This document shows positions 32,517-46,403 of a stretch of DNA of 64,000 nucleotides, piece by piece (positions within the stretch are counted from its first letter, which is position 1; each line of letters starts with the position of its first letter). Position numbers and translations under genes: made by a program. Source of the DNA: Amphiduros pacificus (lineage: Eukaryota; Annelida; Polychaeta; Phyllodocida; Hesionidae); contig OX439003.1 in NCBI GenBank assembly GCA_949316495.1, positions 24,614,295 to 24,678,294 on the forward strand, in the 5' to 3' direction. The notes below the pieces were generated by a model. It saw only the letters and a program-made list of their open reading frames with translations, made no database searches and was not told the origin of the DNA.

Positions 32517-35500
32517 GCTTTGGACTTTTCAGTCAAATTATCCGTGTCACGCTTTACAAAGGAGCCTATTTTGTAAAACAATGCAGATCGGAAATTCTAC
32601 AGATGTCGGCGAATAGCGGCATTCAAAATTGTGTGGCTGCTCTCGGCAGGTTGGTAAAAAATAGACTGAATAAAACTGAAAGTGATAATCCTAAAATTTT
32701 GTGCTGGGGCAAGTTTGGGAAACAAAATTGTTGGAGTGCACAAACACATATTTTGATTCTTTATCAACTCTATGAACTTTTTGAAAGAGTGATATAATTT
32801 AAGTATTCTTATAAAAGATGAGACACAAAAATGTGAATATGATATCAATGGCCCAGATAATGTAAATTTGATTCTCAAAAAAGTATGGCAGTAAAAGCTG
32901 GCTAGCTAGTCTGAATTAAAACTTCCACTGAAACTCAGTGAAAGGCAATGTCATCCTCTCCATTAACATGAATTGAGCTGTGAGTGAGATCTTTGCTATA
33001 TTTTGGTACTATTAATAGATGAGCAGCAGACAGAGGAACATATACTCAATTGGAGTGCCTAAAAATAACTCTGTAACAGCTCAAAATCCAAAAAGATGAG
33101 TAGATCACTTGGCCCGAATAACCTTATTTTTAGTTTAAACTCAGTCATACGTAATATCAGAGAGTTACAAATTTATGTGGATAAAGTAGATTTAAGCTTC
33201 AACCACTGAAAATCATGTGGATGGAAACAGTCTCAATCTGAAAACCTTCAAGACGAAACAATATTTTGGTCTCCCAATCCTTTCTGCATTTAATGTGATT
33301 GATACCTCATCAAAAAACATGATTTAAGAATGGCTATGATGATATAGAGTGATTTGAGTTGACATGTCATTTTCTATTTCTTCGTTCAGTATGATTTTTA
33401 TCTTTTGGAACATATGAAGTGTGATCAACTCCAGCAATTTTGTGTGAAAAATTACCTTGAATGCCAGAATATGTCATAACTCTTGATGCAAATGTGATGG
33501 ATAGTCAGCTTCAGAGAAATTTTATATTTTGCAACGAAAGTATTACTTTATAAAAAAAAATATTTTTTAATCTTGCTATTAACATTCAAAACTGTCAGTC
33601 TCATTTAACTCTTGTCCTCCAAGTCTCCAAGTACATATTTTTATCTTCTGAGCAATGAGTGCAGAAGAGATTGTGCTCGAAAGGCTGATGCCCTATTTCC
33701 TCTCCTATTTTTATCAAAAATTGTTTTTCAAACAATTTTATGTGATATTTAGACTAACGATATCAAATGTAATTTTCTCATAAAATCAAATTTCTAACAT
33801 TTTTTGGTAAAATAAGAGAGGAATGAGATCTTGAAACTGGGAAGTGCCAATTTTTGCTTTTACAATTTTGCAAGAGAAAATTCTCACCAATGTTAATGTA
33901 ACATTTCTTGATATAGCTACTGTCCAGGAAGAGCTTATATTCCCTGGTCAAGTGAGGCTGGGTAAGTTTGTGCTTGTGTCTCTAATCTGTCAGCTGCAGG
34001 TGATGGTGTTTCTGCAGTATTGCTTTTGACACTATTTTTGTTGCTGTGCAAGTAGTTCTCTCTCCAAATAAACCAGGAAAAAGTTTCAAGCTTCCATACA
34101 TAGGTCAAATAGGACAAAGCTGAAAAGACAATGTACAATAATAATCAAAACATTAAAAAATATGATTTATTTTAAATGGAACTATCACAAAAAAATCAAT
34201 CAAAGGGGTCATTTGAATAATTCAGACAGAATAAACAGTGTTATATTGAAATGTAGAGATAAATGTAGAGACAATGCCCAATATAGGTTTTTTTTTTTTT
34301 TTTTTTTTTTTTTTGAAGCCTGCAACCAGACATGAAAATGCAGCTCAGATAATTGCACCAGAACTAGTTTTAAGATTATATTTTAAGAAATAAGTAACCC
34401 AGGAATTACTGGACAGATGGGACATTTCCCGGATATATTAAAAGGCCTCGTTGAAACAGAAATGTTAGATTTTGTAACATGAATTGTTTTTCATTTTGAT
34501 ATTATAAATATTATTCAAGAAATTTTTATTTCTGCTGATGATTATTATGTTTTTTGAAAGAAACAGACATTTGATCCATTCTGGATGAACATACTGAACT
34601 CCAACAACTCATATCTTTATCAATTTAAAGAAAACTTAATCTTATCCTTCACACAGTTTCTGAGATTGGGTTAGGATGAGAAAATGAAATTTGTTATTTG
34701 GTTATTTCAAATCATACATAAAGAATCTCCATTTTGTTCGTTTTTGTTTCATATGTGGTAAATTTTTGTAATAATTTACATTTAACTCAATTGCTGTTTA
34801 TTTCATTGAACTCAATTGCTGTTTATTTTGTAATGATGCACAACATTTGCTTAGCAAGATAAAAGCACAGAGTAACCTGTCAAAGAAAAATGGTATTTCA
34901 TTTCTTTGTTGATGTGCAAACAATTCGTCGTGAAATCAAGCAATTTTTTAAGGAGAAAATTTTAGATAAAACCCATGGATATAAACAAATTTAGCCAGTG
35001 AAATTGGGGATTCCTGGACAACAATTGTTTTATCAAAATGTGTTATTAAGAACTGCAGGAAAACTGTCTGATAGGGAATTCCTTAAGTGGAGTTTTTCAT
35101 AATTATCCTAATCTGTACCCTTTAGTTTTTAACCTTCATTCCGGAAATTAAGTTGTTTCTTTTATTTCTGATCACCATTCAATCAAGCTACAAGGGAAAG
35201 TTTCGACTTTGATCATTCATCACCAAACTTTTGTAATTGCATTTTGTTATGTAATCTCTAAATCAGTTTGACAAAATCTGTTTTAAGAATATTTCAATCT
35301 CCAAGGCAGAAATGGGAAATTAATGTCAAAAAATTATGAAGCAGAGAAAACAATGTCTTGATCAAGATAATACATTTCTTTAAAATAGAAGTGAGCTTTA
35401 ATATTCTAAAGTCCTGAACACTTCTGATGCAAGCATTATCTCACTAGTTGCTTTCTCATTTTTTGCTCATTTTGTTCCAGTGCTTTGCATATGGTATTTC

Positions 35501-38500
35501 TGAAGCAGAAGCAATCCTCACCATATTGATATTGCTTTGACTCATGAGGTTTAGGGGAGTCTATACTTGCTTATTTATACTCTTGAAAGTCAGTGAAATA
35601 ATATATAATAAATTATATAAATATATAACTAAATGGTGCTTCACAATATAAACAAATTTCTTAATTTCAGAAGTAGTTTCAATAAGTCAATTTAAAAAGA
35701 TCAAATCCAGAAAATATTCTGATTCACAAATATTATATGAGCTTTATATTAATGATAGAATATGTCTGGGCAAAATAATTTTTGTATCATTCAATTTATA
35801 AAATAATCTATATGGTGTGAGTCCAATATGCTATATGAAAAATGGCATGCTGGGTGCTGTAAGTAATGATTAATTATAGATGAGGACATTCTTATCAACT
35901 AAAGTTCCACAGTAATAATCAATATAATATATTGTAATGATTTAATATACATGACTAAGTCAATGCATGTACTATAGTGCTTGCCCAGAACAATGATGAG
36001 ACTCATGCTTTGTAATCTTGAAAATATGTAATCCAAAACTAGAAAGGTGGTCTGAAAGCAAAGGTTATACAATTTCCCCATACGGTCTATTCAGGAAATA
36101 TTATGCATGCATTATTTAAGCTATATTCTAACCTTCAAATATTGACCTTGAAAATAAATTACTCACCAAACCCCAAAAAAATCAACTTATTATAAATAAA
36201 GAAACTTCAATTAGAAATGAAAAATTCCAGGCATTAATTACACACACCAGTAATTGACATTGAAACTGAGTGGTAATTAAATTTCCTGTATATATTGTAC
36301 ACATTTATACTCAACTCTTGCACATTGAATCTTATTCACACTAAACAGTTGTTTTACAAATTAATGTATAACTTTTTAAAGATAGATATTAATAGCAGTC
36401 TTTGTTGATTTTCTATCTATAATGGTTTGTATTTCATTGAAACTCACCTTGAATCAAAATTTAGATTGGATGCTTTTTAAAGGTAAATTAAATCTTACAT
36501 TGTGGTTTTATCTTACCATGATTGGTTTTGTTTCAAAATTGATTAATGAACTATGTTAAAGTTTTGTTCTTAATGATGAATTTAATGAACCTGCATTTCA
36601 GAGGAAGCAATTATTAAAAGGATAAAAAATTAAAAGGATAAAATAAATAATTCTGACCTTGTGCATTTTGCCAAATGATAGAATTAATATATTGATACTG
36701 AATCAATATATATATATGAAGTAAGATTAAATTCACAAATTATTTTCATTTGCTTATCAGCTTGGTTATCACTGCTTCCACTCAGCCTCACAACATACAT
36801 ATGGCCCTAGTCAGCTTGCATTTCCTGTAAGGCTTGAAGATCCAAGATCTTGATCAAATCACTTAAATTATAGTTTTAAAATCTCAACCTGGTTTCTGAA
36901 CTTGAATTGATTAATTACAACATGTATCCCCCGGCCAAATAATTTGCAGAATAGTGGAGGCTTTAAAAGGAGTGCTCAAAACTCTAGTGCTTTACCAAGC
37001 CTTCTCATAGAACAACTATCTTTTCTGTTAGATTATATGGTCCTAATGTTTATATGCTGTTTTCATTGAGCAGGTCTCGCCGTGTGCTGCTAGCAGTGAT
37101 TGCAGTCTTAGCCCTACTTCTCTACATGTGGCCATCATGGCTCAGACCAGGATCTCATACTATCACTCCAAATGGTACAGCTCAAATAAATAGTAAACTA
37201 CCGGTACTAAAAACATAACATGCAAATGTCAACATATTTAAATCAACATATAAAGAAGATAGAATATTTTAGCATCCAAAATATATAAAATGATTGTCTG
37301 GAAATTGGTACTGGTATGCACTGAGAAATTGACAATATTTCTATGAAGAATGTTTGATGATTTCAGGACCTTTAGAGATGTGCATTGATGCCAAGTTACA
37401 ACCTCTTGAGAATTCAGTGGAACATTTTGATGTGGTAATGCCAAGAAAGAGCCCAGAAGACCCTTATAGTTACCTACCATTTATAGGTGAGTCTAAGTTC
37501 AAAACCCAAACTTAACAAGTCTCTGTTGATGACAAAATTATAAGATAATTTCTCATAATTAGAATGTTCCACATGCTTGTGCACTCTTCTAAAAGTAGAA
37601 TAGAACAGTAAATCTTGTGTTTGATATTTATTATGAGATGATGCAGGCATCTTACCCAGCTTCACTGGCACCGACTTTATATATTATAAATTATCACAAA
37701 TTATCATCTCTAACTAGGCTTATAAGTCATAAATGATTTGATCAAACAGTCACACATGTTTAATTCTTATCTTCACAAAATATTTCAGGAAATGGCTATA
37801 TAGGGACTACAGTGGAGTCACAGGGCCAGCTCTTCATCAAAAATGGCCGAGTTGTCAATTTGCCTATTAAGTTTTACCCCACTGTTGCTATTAACATTGA
37901 GGGACTTCCATCCAAAGGTGCATTTAATATTTTTTTGTATTGTGAACATTTTTTCTATTTCATTGTGTTTCATATTTTTTTTAACTCTCATGGTGTTAAA
38001 GTCAAGAAATTATGATCTATATTTTATTATATTTTATTATATTCTATATCCAATAATGTGTGTTGCAGAATCATCCGTAATTAACTTAGTCCAAGGAGTG
38101 GTAAACACCATTCAGTGTTTCCAGTTGGTAAGCATATTATATCATAATATTCCAACAAAAATATTTCTATTAATACAATCATCAGAGAATTGATCTTTTA
38201 ACTCAGAAATATAGTAATAGTAATAATTTGTTGCTGTGTTACAGGATTCTACCTGTGTGAGTGTAGCAACCCAGTCTTATGCCCACAGAGGTAGGCCAGC
38301 AATCTTGGTGCAAGAAATCCGCATTGGCAATCCTACGGTATGCACAAATATGTTGTTCTTAATCATTCAAAGAAACTTACTACACATGTTCAGTTAGAAG
38401 AAACTCAATCAATGTATTATAAGATAAATATATTCACAAATTATCATATATTATTAATTTTCAGATATGAATGTATTTTTTTTCTTGTTTTAGGAGTCCC

Positions 38501-41500
38501 CAGTGACAATAGATCTAGACTATATTGGTGTCTCAGACTGGCTTGGAGCAAGTTCAGAAACAAAAAGGTGTGTACTTATGCAGCATCATCACCACTTGAA
38601 CACTGTTATAAAGTAATTATTACATTAAATTGGCATAACATCTAATGTTTGTCGTTTCATCTGTATTTATTATTATTATATATTTCTTCATTTATTCATT
38701 CTTTATACATAACAAAACACATCTAAATATAACTTGATGATTTTTTTCAGGATGAGTGGTAAAAACAGTGTTGAGATGTCCTATCAGTTAATACATGGGA
38801 CTACACCAGTGGTTGGATCTGTTGATCAGGTGGTGGCTGTTGTTATAGGAGTATCTGTACCTCCTGATACTGTGTCAGTCAAGTCAGGCAGGTGAGTATT
38901 GTTTAATCTACTCCACCAGGCAGGTCAGTAAGGCTGTATATTATATTTACTGGTACTCAAACAGATCTGCCTTTTTGACATTTATCCCATTTGAAACAAA
39001 CAAAGATTTTTTGCTTCACCAAAATTTCAACTTACTTCTCTATTTTTTACCATTAAATGTAAGGATTAGAAATTTGCCTGATTAAAAGAAAAAAGCAAAC
39101 ATGGAAGATGACTCTAGAGGTCTTTTGGGAATTAAGAAATATTTTCAGTCCTTTCTCAACTGCGTGCCCCCGAGATATGTATATATTGATTTAACTTCAT
39201 TTTTAATTGAAGCTCATGGAGATACCACACAGTTACAGCAATCAGATTTTCAGAACCATTGCCTAAGAATCAAGACTTGACTGCAGAGTTTGCAAGAATT
39301 AAATCTGAGACAGAAAAGGTTTGTAAAAAGCAGTTGTTTCCTTAACATTTACTTTTCCAAAGAAACTCTCCTGTTTTAATATTGTTCATTTCAAACTATT
39401 ATATTTTTATTTACAGGAATTGCAGGTAGCTCTGAATATAGATGGCAAGATATTGAGACAGGAACATAGTAGTCTATGGCAACGGGTAAATATTTAATCT
39501 TTCTGAACTCATCATAAAAAAGGTGGATTAGTGAAAGTTAATAGAATATTATACTTACCTGCAAATGATTCTCAATTTGCCTTTTGTCCATCTTTTCTTT
39601 GAAATTATTGTGTCACTCATATTTCACTCACCCGTTTGAGTCAGAATTCAGCTGGGCCATATATTTGAGCATTTACCATTGGCTTCTGAGGACATCTTAT
39701 GACAGTGGAGTTGGTGACCAGATCCTATTCATACTTTTTGTTGGATTTTACATTATATATATATTTTTTTAAATATGTACATTTTCTCTGCTTCTACTGG
39801 AAAACTGTGAGCTGTAAAAAACAGGAACATTTGCTGTTTCTCATCAGGCTGAACCCACTTAAAATTGTATTCTTCAACATTACAAATGGCAATAAAGACA
39901 AACATGATTGTCATTTCATGTCACACTATTTAGCTGTGCTGACTTTGTCACCATAGCTTATGCAGTGAGGGGGAAATTTCATATCATTCTGTCTCTCTGT
40001 CAAACTTTATCTTCTCCAAAACCACTGGATATTTTTTTTTATAGATATTTGCAGGTAAGATGTACATGTAGTATTGTCTGGAGATGAATTCATGATACTG
40101 AGATTAAAAAAAAATACAATGGCAAATAGTGAATTGTTTTTCCACATGCATGGATACAGGCATCCAGTGCCTCATGCTACTGATCTAAATATAGCCTCAG
40201 TTTTTAGACTTCAGTAGTAAAACAATGTAGGATTGAATGAGTCAGTCTGCCATATTATGTACAATACTATACATTACCTTTGCAACATTGACTATTCTCA
40301 ACTTGAAATTATCATTTACAAAGCAATTCGTAGGCATTTCCAGGAAATATTCACAAAATAACAATAAAGCAATGGCCAGCACATCTTTTAGGCCTCTGGT
40401 CAATGTTTTAACAATGGCAATGTAGCAGCTGTGATGTATGTTTTAGTTATGGATGTCTGGGTTTGGTATCAGCCGGTCGAGGGCGGCTGGAGCACTTAAT
40501 GGAGACAAAATCAACTCTACCATGTACTATGTTCTCAGTAATACACCAGCACCTCTCCTGGAAATATCACAACCAAAAGAAAAAAAAGATCAACTTGAAA
40601 CCCTGCTTTACTTTCCTGATAGGTGCTATGGTGAACATCATACTTTGTAAGTAATCTTAAACTAATGGTCAGATATCATAGATTATTGTTACAATACATT
40701 TTGCAGATCCTTACTTTTCATAATTTCAAAGTAATGCTTACAATTTTGTGTTTAACTTCAATTTCTGAAGCACTTTTCTCGATGTAAGATTTTAAGATAT
40801 CAGCAAGGATCAGTGAGTGCAAATAATATGGTTATCATTGAGTGCTAATTGGAATACATTTTGACCTGTACTATTTCAGACAAAATCATAAGATGTGGGC
40901 CGATATTTCAAGCATTGAAAGTCTGGGTAACTTAGTACAAACTTGGATACTTACTTTAGAGAAACATGGTTGTGCTTCCATGCTTCAAGCGGGTAAATCA
41001 AATTTTACTTTACAAGCCATAGAATTACAATTTTAATATATTTGAATGTAGTATTTTGTTGTGACATCATGTCAAAATGAGAAGAAATGTTGTGATCTCA
41101 TGTCAAAATGCAAAGAAGTATATCTGAGTTTCTTCCTATTGTTATTTTACAGGAGCAGATGGCATGCTGCAGGCCATGATCCTCAGTGTTGGTGGGCTCA
41201 AGTTTAGCAACCATCATTTAGAATTTGGGACACACCCCAAAGATTTTCATAGAGACTACCAGTTTCGTCGTATAAACTATGGCAACAACACTCATGTTAA
41301 CATATCAGTGATAGTCGGGGAAGATAATAGAAATGAGCTGTATGTGGCCCTAGACAGAAATGATCGTCCTTATTATGCCTGTGATGCTGGCTGTCTGGAC
41401 CCACCAGTCAAACTCACGTATGTTATATTTAGGATAAATTTGAATATTGAAAATTGATTCATAAAATCTGTTGAGGATTGAATGATTTTGTGGGATAAAT

Positions 41501-44500
41501 TGGAATTATGATTTTGTAGGATAAATTTGAATTATTAAAATTGATTCATGAAATCTTTTAAAGAATTTTAGAATTTCTCAGGAAAGGTTTTCACAATTGA
41601 TTAAAATTAACATAATATTTCAAATAGGCAAATCAAACAAAATTTAGATACTTTTTCTAATTGCTACTTGTTTAGAATTACAGAACAACTCATGTGATGT
41701 AGGCATTTCCGATCCATTTAAAAGTTAATGTATTGGTAGTATGCCTATTCAGCGGTCACAGACATTTTAGTTCCAATTCTACAGAGACAATGAGTTTATT
41801 TTCATGTGTGAGTGAGTGAGTGTGGCTGACCTGTGATATTTGTTTGTAGAAAGGAGAGGATCCAGTTCCCTGTGAAGTTGACTGATCCCCTGACAGCTGT
41901 CCTGTATATAACCTCCAACAAGCAGCACATGGAGGACCTCAAACATGTCATACACGTCAGGGAAATTGTAGAAGGTAAATCTAAAACATCTCTATCTTGA
42001 CATGTTTGATACCAAGGGGAATGAAATTTCATCTGTGAGTTTGGGTTGATCAATGGAAAGTTCAAATTACTTATTTAACTTATTTATGGAATCATCATAA
42101 TAATGTTTTTTAGCATAGTGTCACTGACCACATATTGGTAAATTCATATACAAAGCTGATGATGTTACATGTAAAGCAAAGATCAAATTACTATTCAAAT
42201 TGTCATCCCTATTTAACTGGCTTTTGGGTTAATGGAGATGCCACTACCTTTTTCCATCTGTCAAACCAACATGGTAGGGGCTATAATGGATATTAAGGCA
42301 AGAACATGTGAGCGCAGTGTTCAGGGAGATAGATCTCTCAAGTTGGTTGTGATGGAAGGATCTCAAGAATATGATGGACGAGTGAGATCCTTAAACACTG
42401 CACAAACCCATGAGCTTGTCTTTATCTCATACTTATCCACTGCAGACAGATGGGGATTGCAATCAACTTTATCTGCAAAACAAAGCAGTGAAAACATTTT
42501 AATAAGTGCAGAACTATGTTGTGTGTGGCTCATCTAAGTTCTCAGCTCATTTACATAATGTAATCAATTTTATATTAATACATGCAGTGAAACTAGGCCA
42601 CCTATAAAGCGCTATATGAAATGGGTGTAATTCTGTCTGAACTGGGTGAACATTCATCAATTTCGAGATTCCCACAAAAGGTTGCAGTCTCTGCCAACAG
42701 GGGTCCCACCTGCCTGTGTTTCAAAGTCACCATGACCCAAATCTAAAATGTCGTCTGCTCCAGGTCCAAACAAACCCAGACAGTCATCATGTTAATTTCA
42801 GAGAAATTAACACATGATTTGTTGAAGAATTTGTTGAAGAATTAGCCTGAGACATTTATTATATAATTGACAAATCATTTGACATTTGTACACAAATTTA
42901 TTTAAACAAACATTTTATTCATTTTATAATAATATAAATATGAAAAGAATCTTTAAACATAGGCATCAGAGATGCATCAACCCTCAGCCCTGGTAACTCA
43001 TTGCACAACGTTCGTCATTGCACCAAGGCAAATTGATGCAGGAGTAAAAAAACCATAAAATCTACTTCCTTTGATAGCTTAGGTGTGTCAAGTATCATGA
43101 AACTGTCATCATTTACTCTAGAATTATTGAGATGATGGGCCGGTGACCTTTAAAAGCAGGTTAAGGTCACCGAACATCAAACTCATCTGGGGTCTTCACC
43201 AGATGCTTTTGTGTGTCAAGTCTCATAAAGCTGCCATCATTTGTTCTTGAGTTACTGCGATGACAAGGATGATTTCACATAATTGTCCCTGTGACCTTGA
43301 AAAGTAGGTGAAGGTCATGTTTCATAAAAATTCTGAGGTTTTCACCAGATGCTTATGTGTGTCAAATCTCATAAAGCTGCCATCATTCGTTCTTGAGTCA
43401 TTGTGATTCTTGGGATTTCACATAATTGTCCCTGTAACCTTGAAAAATAGGTCAAGGTCGCCGTCCATCAAACTCCTCCAAGGTTTTCACCAGATGCTTA
43501 TGTGTGTCAAGTTTCATGAAGCTGCCATCATTTGTTCTCGAGTTATTGCGATGACAAGCATGATTTCACATAATTGTCCCTGTGACCTTGAAAAGTAGGT
43601 GAAGGTCATGTTCCATCAAAGGAAGTCTGAGGTCTTCACCAGATGCTTATGTGTGTCAAGTCTTGTAAAGCTGCCATCATTTATTCTTGAGTTATTGTGA
43701 TGACAAGGATGATTTCACATAATTGTCCCTGTGACCTTGAAAAATAGGTCAAGGTCGCCACCCATCAAACTCCTCCAAGGTTTTCACCAGATACTTATGT
43801 GTGTCAAGTTTCATGAAGCTGCCATCATTTGTTCTCGAGTTATTGCGATGACAAGCATGATTTCACATAATTGTCCCTGTGACCTTGAAAAGTAGGTGAA
43901 GGTCATGTTCCATAAAAAAATTCTGAGGTCTTGACCAGATGCTTATGTGTGTCAAATCTCATAAAGCTGCCATCAATTGTCCTTGAGTTATTGCGATTCT
44001 TTGGATTTCACATAATTGTCCCTGTGACCTTGAAAAATAGGTCAAGGTCGCTGTCCATCGAACTCGTCCGAGGTTTTCACCAGATGCTTATGTGTGTCAC
44101 GATTCATGAAGCTGCCATCATTTGTTCTCGAGTTATCGCGATGAGGATAATTTCACATAATTGTCCCTGTGACCTTGAAAAGTAGGTGAAGGTCATGTTT
44201 CATAGAAAAAATTCTGAGGTCTTCACCAGATGCTTATGTGTGTCAAATCTCATAAAGCTGCCATCATTCGTTCTTGAGTTATTGTGATTCTTGGGATTTC
44301 ACATAATTGTCCCTGTGACCTTGAAAAATAGGTCAAGGTCGCTGTCCATCGAACTCGTCCGTGGTTTTCACCAGATGCTTATGTGTGTCAAGTTTCATGA
44401 AGCTGCCATCATTTGTTCTCGAGTTAACGCGATGACAAGGATGTTCGCTACAGACATACATACATACATACATACATACATACATACCCACGCCAGGAGT

Positions 44501-44947
44501 ACTGCAATACCCTCAGCCTGATTACATCAGGGGCTGAGGGTAAAAAAGATAAAAGGAACGTATTTTGGCAGAGGGGTGATCTGCAAAAAACATTTCATGG
44601 TGCAGAACACTTTCTTGAGGAACCATGTATGAGATAAGAGAGTAAATATTGTTATGTTCATATGACCACCGTGCATCAGCACCAGATTATTAATATCATG
44701 TCATGTTCAAAATCATAATTGTAATTGACGATATGTGACCTTCTTTATTTCAGCCCCGGCCCATGAGCATCATGTGATAGCCCTGCATCGCCATGGACAC
44801 CACTATGGAGGCCTGCCCATGATCTTCTGGATTTCTATCTCATTCCTCATCATCATCTTCCATCTTTTCCTCTTCAAGCTGATTTTTAATGAATATTGCA
44901 ATGTTACAGATAAATATTCTTATACCAGAAATAGGTATAATGTATAG
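32504..44947 (+). CDS. KIAA2013: KIAA2013 orthologue, membrane protein of uncertain function
   Basis: Exons: 32504-32649, 37074-37174, 37367-37486, 37789-37917, 38069-38127, 38245-38337, 38494-38567, 38751-38891, 39213-39318, 39417-39485, 40447-40646, 40880-40992, 41153-41417, 41850-41974, 44754-44947 (stop TAG). Total 1935 nt, 644 residues (human protein 634), all junctions in phase. A basic N-terminus (GRSRR) precedes a hydrophobic segment near residues 53-68 ([16 protein letters not shown]). A long probably lumenal region has paired cysteines ([16 protein letters not shown]) and NxT/S sites. A second membrane segment near 601-623 ends in the hallmark [16 protein letters not shown], against [14 protein letters not shown] in human. 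Exon 1 is inferred from splice phase (AG + G gives Arg) and has weak conservation; its donor is GTTGGT. Initiation could be at the first in-frame ATG or at MSANSG, 33 codons on. No function is established. Confidence 0.92.
32650..37073 (+). other. First intron of KIAA2013 orthologue
   Basis: A 4.4-kb AT-rich intron with no supportable gene. A T-run of about 28 bases lies near 34287-34314. The AT-rich tract 35590-36730 shows no repeat structure I can name. Confidence 0.5.
39953..40065 (+). repeat. Dispersed repeat family D, plus-strand copy
   Basis: Shares GCTTATGCAGTGAGGGGGAAA, CATTCTGTCTCTCTGTCAAAC, TTTATCTTCTCCAAAACCAC and GGTAAGATGTA with the copies at 51.6 and 56.5 kb. It lies in an intron of the KIAA2013 orthologue. 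Confidence 0.6.
42979..44542 (+). mobile_element. Tandem-core non-autonomous element (pearl/Helentron-like architecture)
   Basis: The left end ACCCTCAGCCC (42979) is complementary to the right end, GGGGCTGAGGGT. The core holds nine tandem units of about 146 bp: CACATAATTGTCCCTG recurs at 43276, 43419, 43567, 43716, 43864, 44009, 44154 and 44300, plus one earlier degenerate unit. Units tend to alternate between a GTAGGTGAAGGTCATGTT form and an ATAGGTCAAGGTCGC form, a higher-order period near 292 bp. A (CATA)n tract follows at 44453-44488, then a 3' hairpin (CCCTCAGCCTGA ... TCAGGGGCTGAGGG). No coding capacity. This part order matches the pearl-type (CvA) elements of bivalves, linked in the literature to Helentrons. 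It sits in the last intron of the KIAA2013 orthologue. Confidence 0.8.
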
Positions 44948-44982
44948 CACATTAAGCATGAAATGGTTTCACAGGTATCTGG

Positions 44983-44988
44983 AATAAA
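44983..44988 (+). terminator. Polyadenylation signal of KIAA2013 orthologue
   Basis: AATAAA 36 bases after the TAG stop codon, the first in sense orientation; implies a very short 3'UTR. Confidence 0.55.
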
Positions 44989-46135
44989 GTTATTTTGATT
45001 GGTAAATTTAAAGATACTATATTAACATCACATCATTTATTTATCTTGAACTTGTTCACGAATGCTGACAATATATAATCAATATATTAAAAAAAAATAT
45101 TGGTTATGTGGTCAAAGAAGAATTTTGCTAGTTTCAACAGAATTTCGATTTTTTTTATGACAAAATTCTATTTAATACAAACCCATTTCTAGTTGTCTTA
45201 AATTATAATGTAACTCACAATACTATGTTTTGCTTAATATGTTGTACTAAAAGTGTGGAGAGGGATTGTGGATCTTTGCCAAGTCTCTAATGTTTTTTCT
45301 GTCTTTTAGTTGCTGTTTTATTCAGGATTTGGTTTTATGTTCCAATATCTCAGCAACAGAATGAAGATCAAAATGAACATTAAACACTTGCTTATATAAC
45401 AGCTACTAATTTTGGATGTTTTAGCATGGGAACATTGTGATTTCAAAACTTATAGATATTTAATTTGCAAATGAATTGCATTAACATTTCTACATATTTG
45501 AGTTTAAAAAACTTAAAAGTTATCATTGACTTATACCTATGATTTATTGTGAAAATGAACAATGTGACAGGCTATTTTTGGGGAAGTGTAAAGTCTATAG
45601 ACAGTTTTGTAAAATAACCATACACTCTGGATACCTTTTGTATATATATGATGGGACAATATATAATGTTGAATATGTAAAATTTGTAGGTTAATGATAT
45701 ATAGTCATCCTTAAATTTCATCTGTTAGAATACAAGGTTTTATATACACAGAATATATTTGTAAACAAGCATGTTTTGTTATGAGGATGTTTTATTTTTT
45801 CAACAAAACTTCTAGTATTACAAGTACCAGTAAGATGCACACATGACGTGTACTCCCCTTAAGAGGAATCAAGCACTTTCCCAACCAACATTCGGCCATC
45901 TTGATTTCTGTTATGAGTGAACTCATTGAGTACTTATCAACGCATTAACTCCCTATGAAACTAACATCCCACCGGACTACTTTCCATATGACTTCTCCAG
46001 AAAAATGTGCACCACTCCAGTTACTGATTTTCTTTGGCTTATTACAATTCTGTTTTATGAGTACAAGTTAAATATATAAAATGTGTATGGACATTATATG
46101 ACACACCTCATATTCAATATAAAAAACTACATGCT
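44989..46135. other. Downstream flank of KIAA2013 orthologue
   Basis: AT-rich DNA without supportable genes or clear repeats. Confidence 0.4.
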
Positions 46136-46376
46136 AACCTTATATACCTACCAACAGAGAATCAACTAGAAAATGGTTAGATTTAAATGAGAGATGAGTT
46201 ATGAATATCTGTTTTTTTTTTATCTATTTGCATTACTATTGATATCATTTTAGACAAACAAATTTTTGGAAAATTTTACTCAACAAATTTAACTTTGGCT
46301 GTTGTGTGAAATAGCTGAATATCCCTTTATAAAATAACTTGACAAAGTGATAAAGATGTTGACTATTTGTGTGATG
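46136..46376 (+). repeat. Diverged duplicated segment, copy 1
   Basis: Matches 52571-52840 in the same orientation: TATACCTACCAACAGAGAAT / ATACCTACCTACAGAGAATC, TCAACTAGAAAATGG / TCAACTTGAAAATGG, ATCTATTTGCATT / ATCTATTTACATT, CTGAATATCCCTTTATAAAA / CTGAATAACATCCTTTATAA, TGACTATTTGTGTGATGTAT / TGACTATTTCTCTGATATAT. Substitutions and small gaps make it clearly old. Confidence 0.65.
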
Positions 46377-46403
46377 TATCAGTGAGTACGTCAAATCATA
46401 CTA

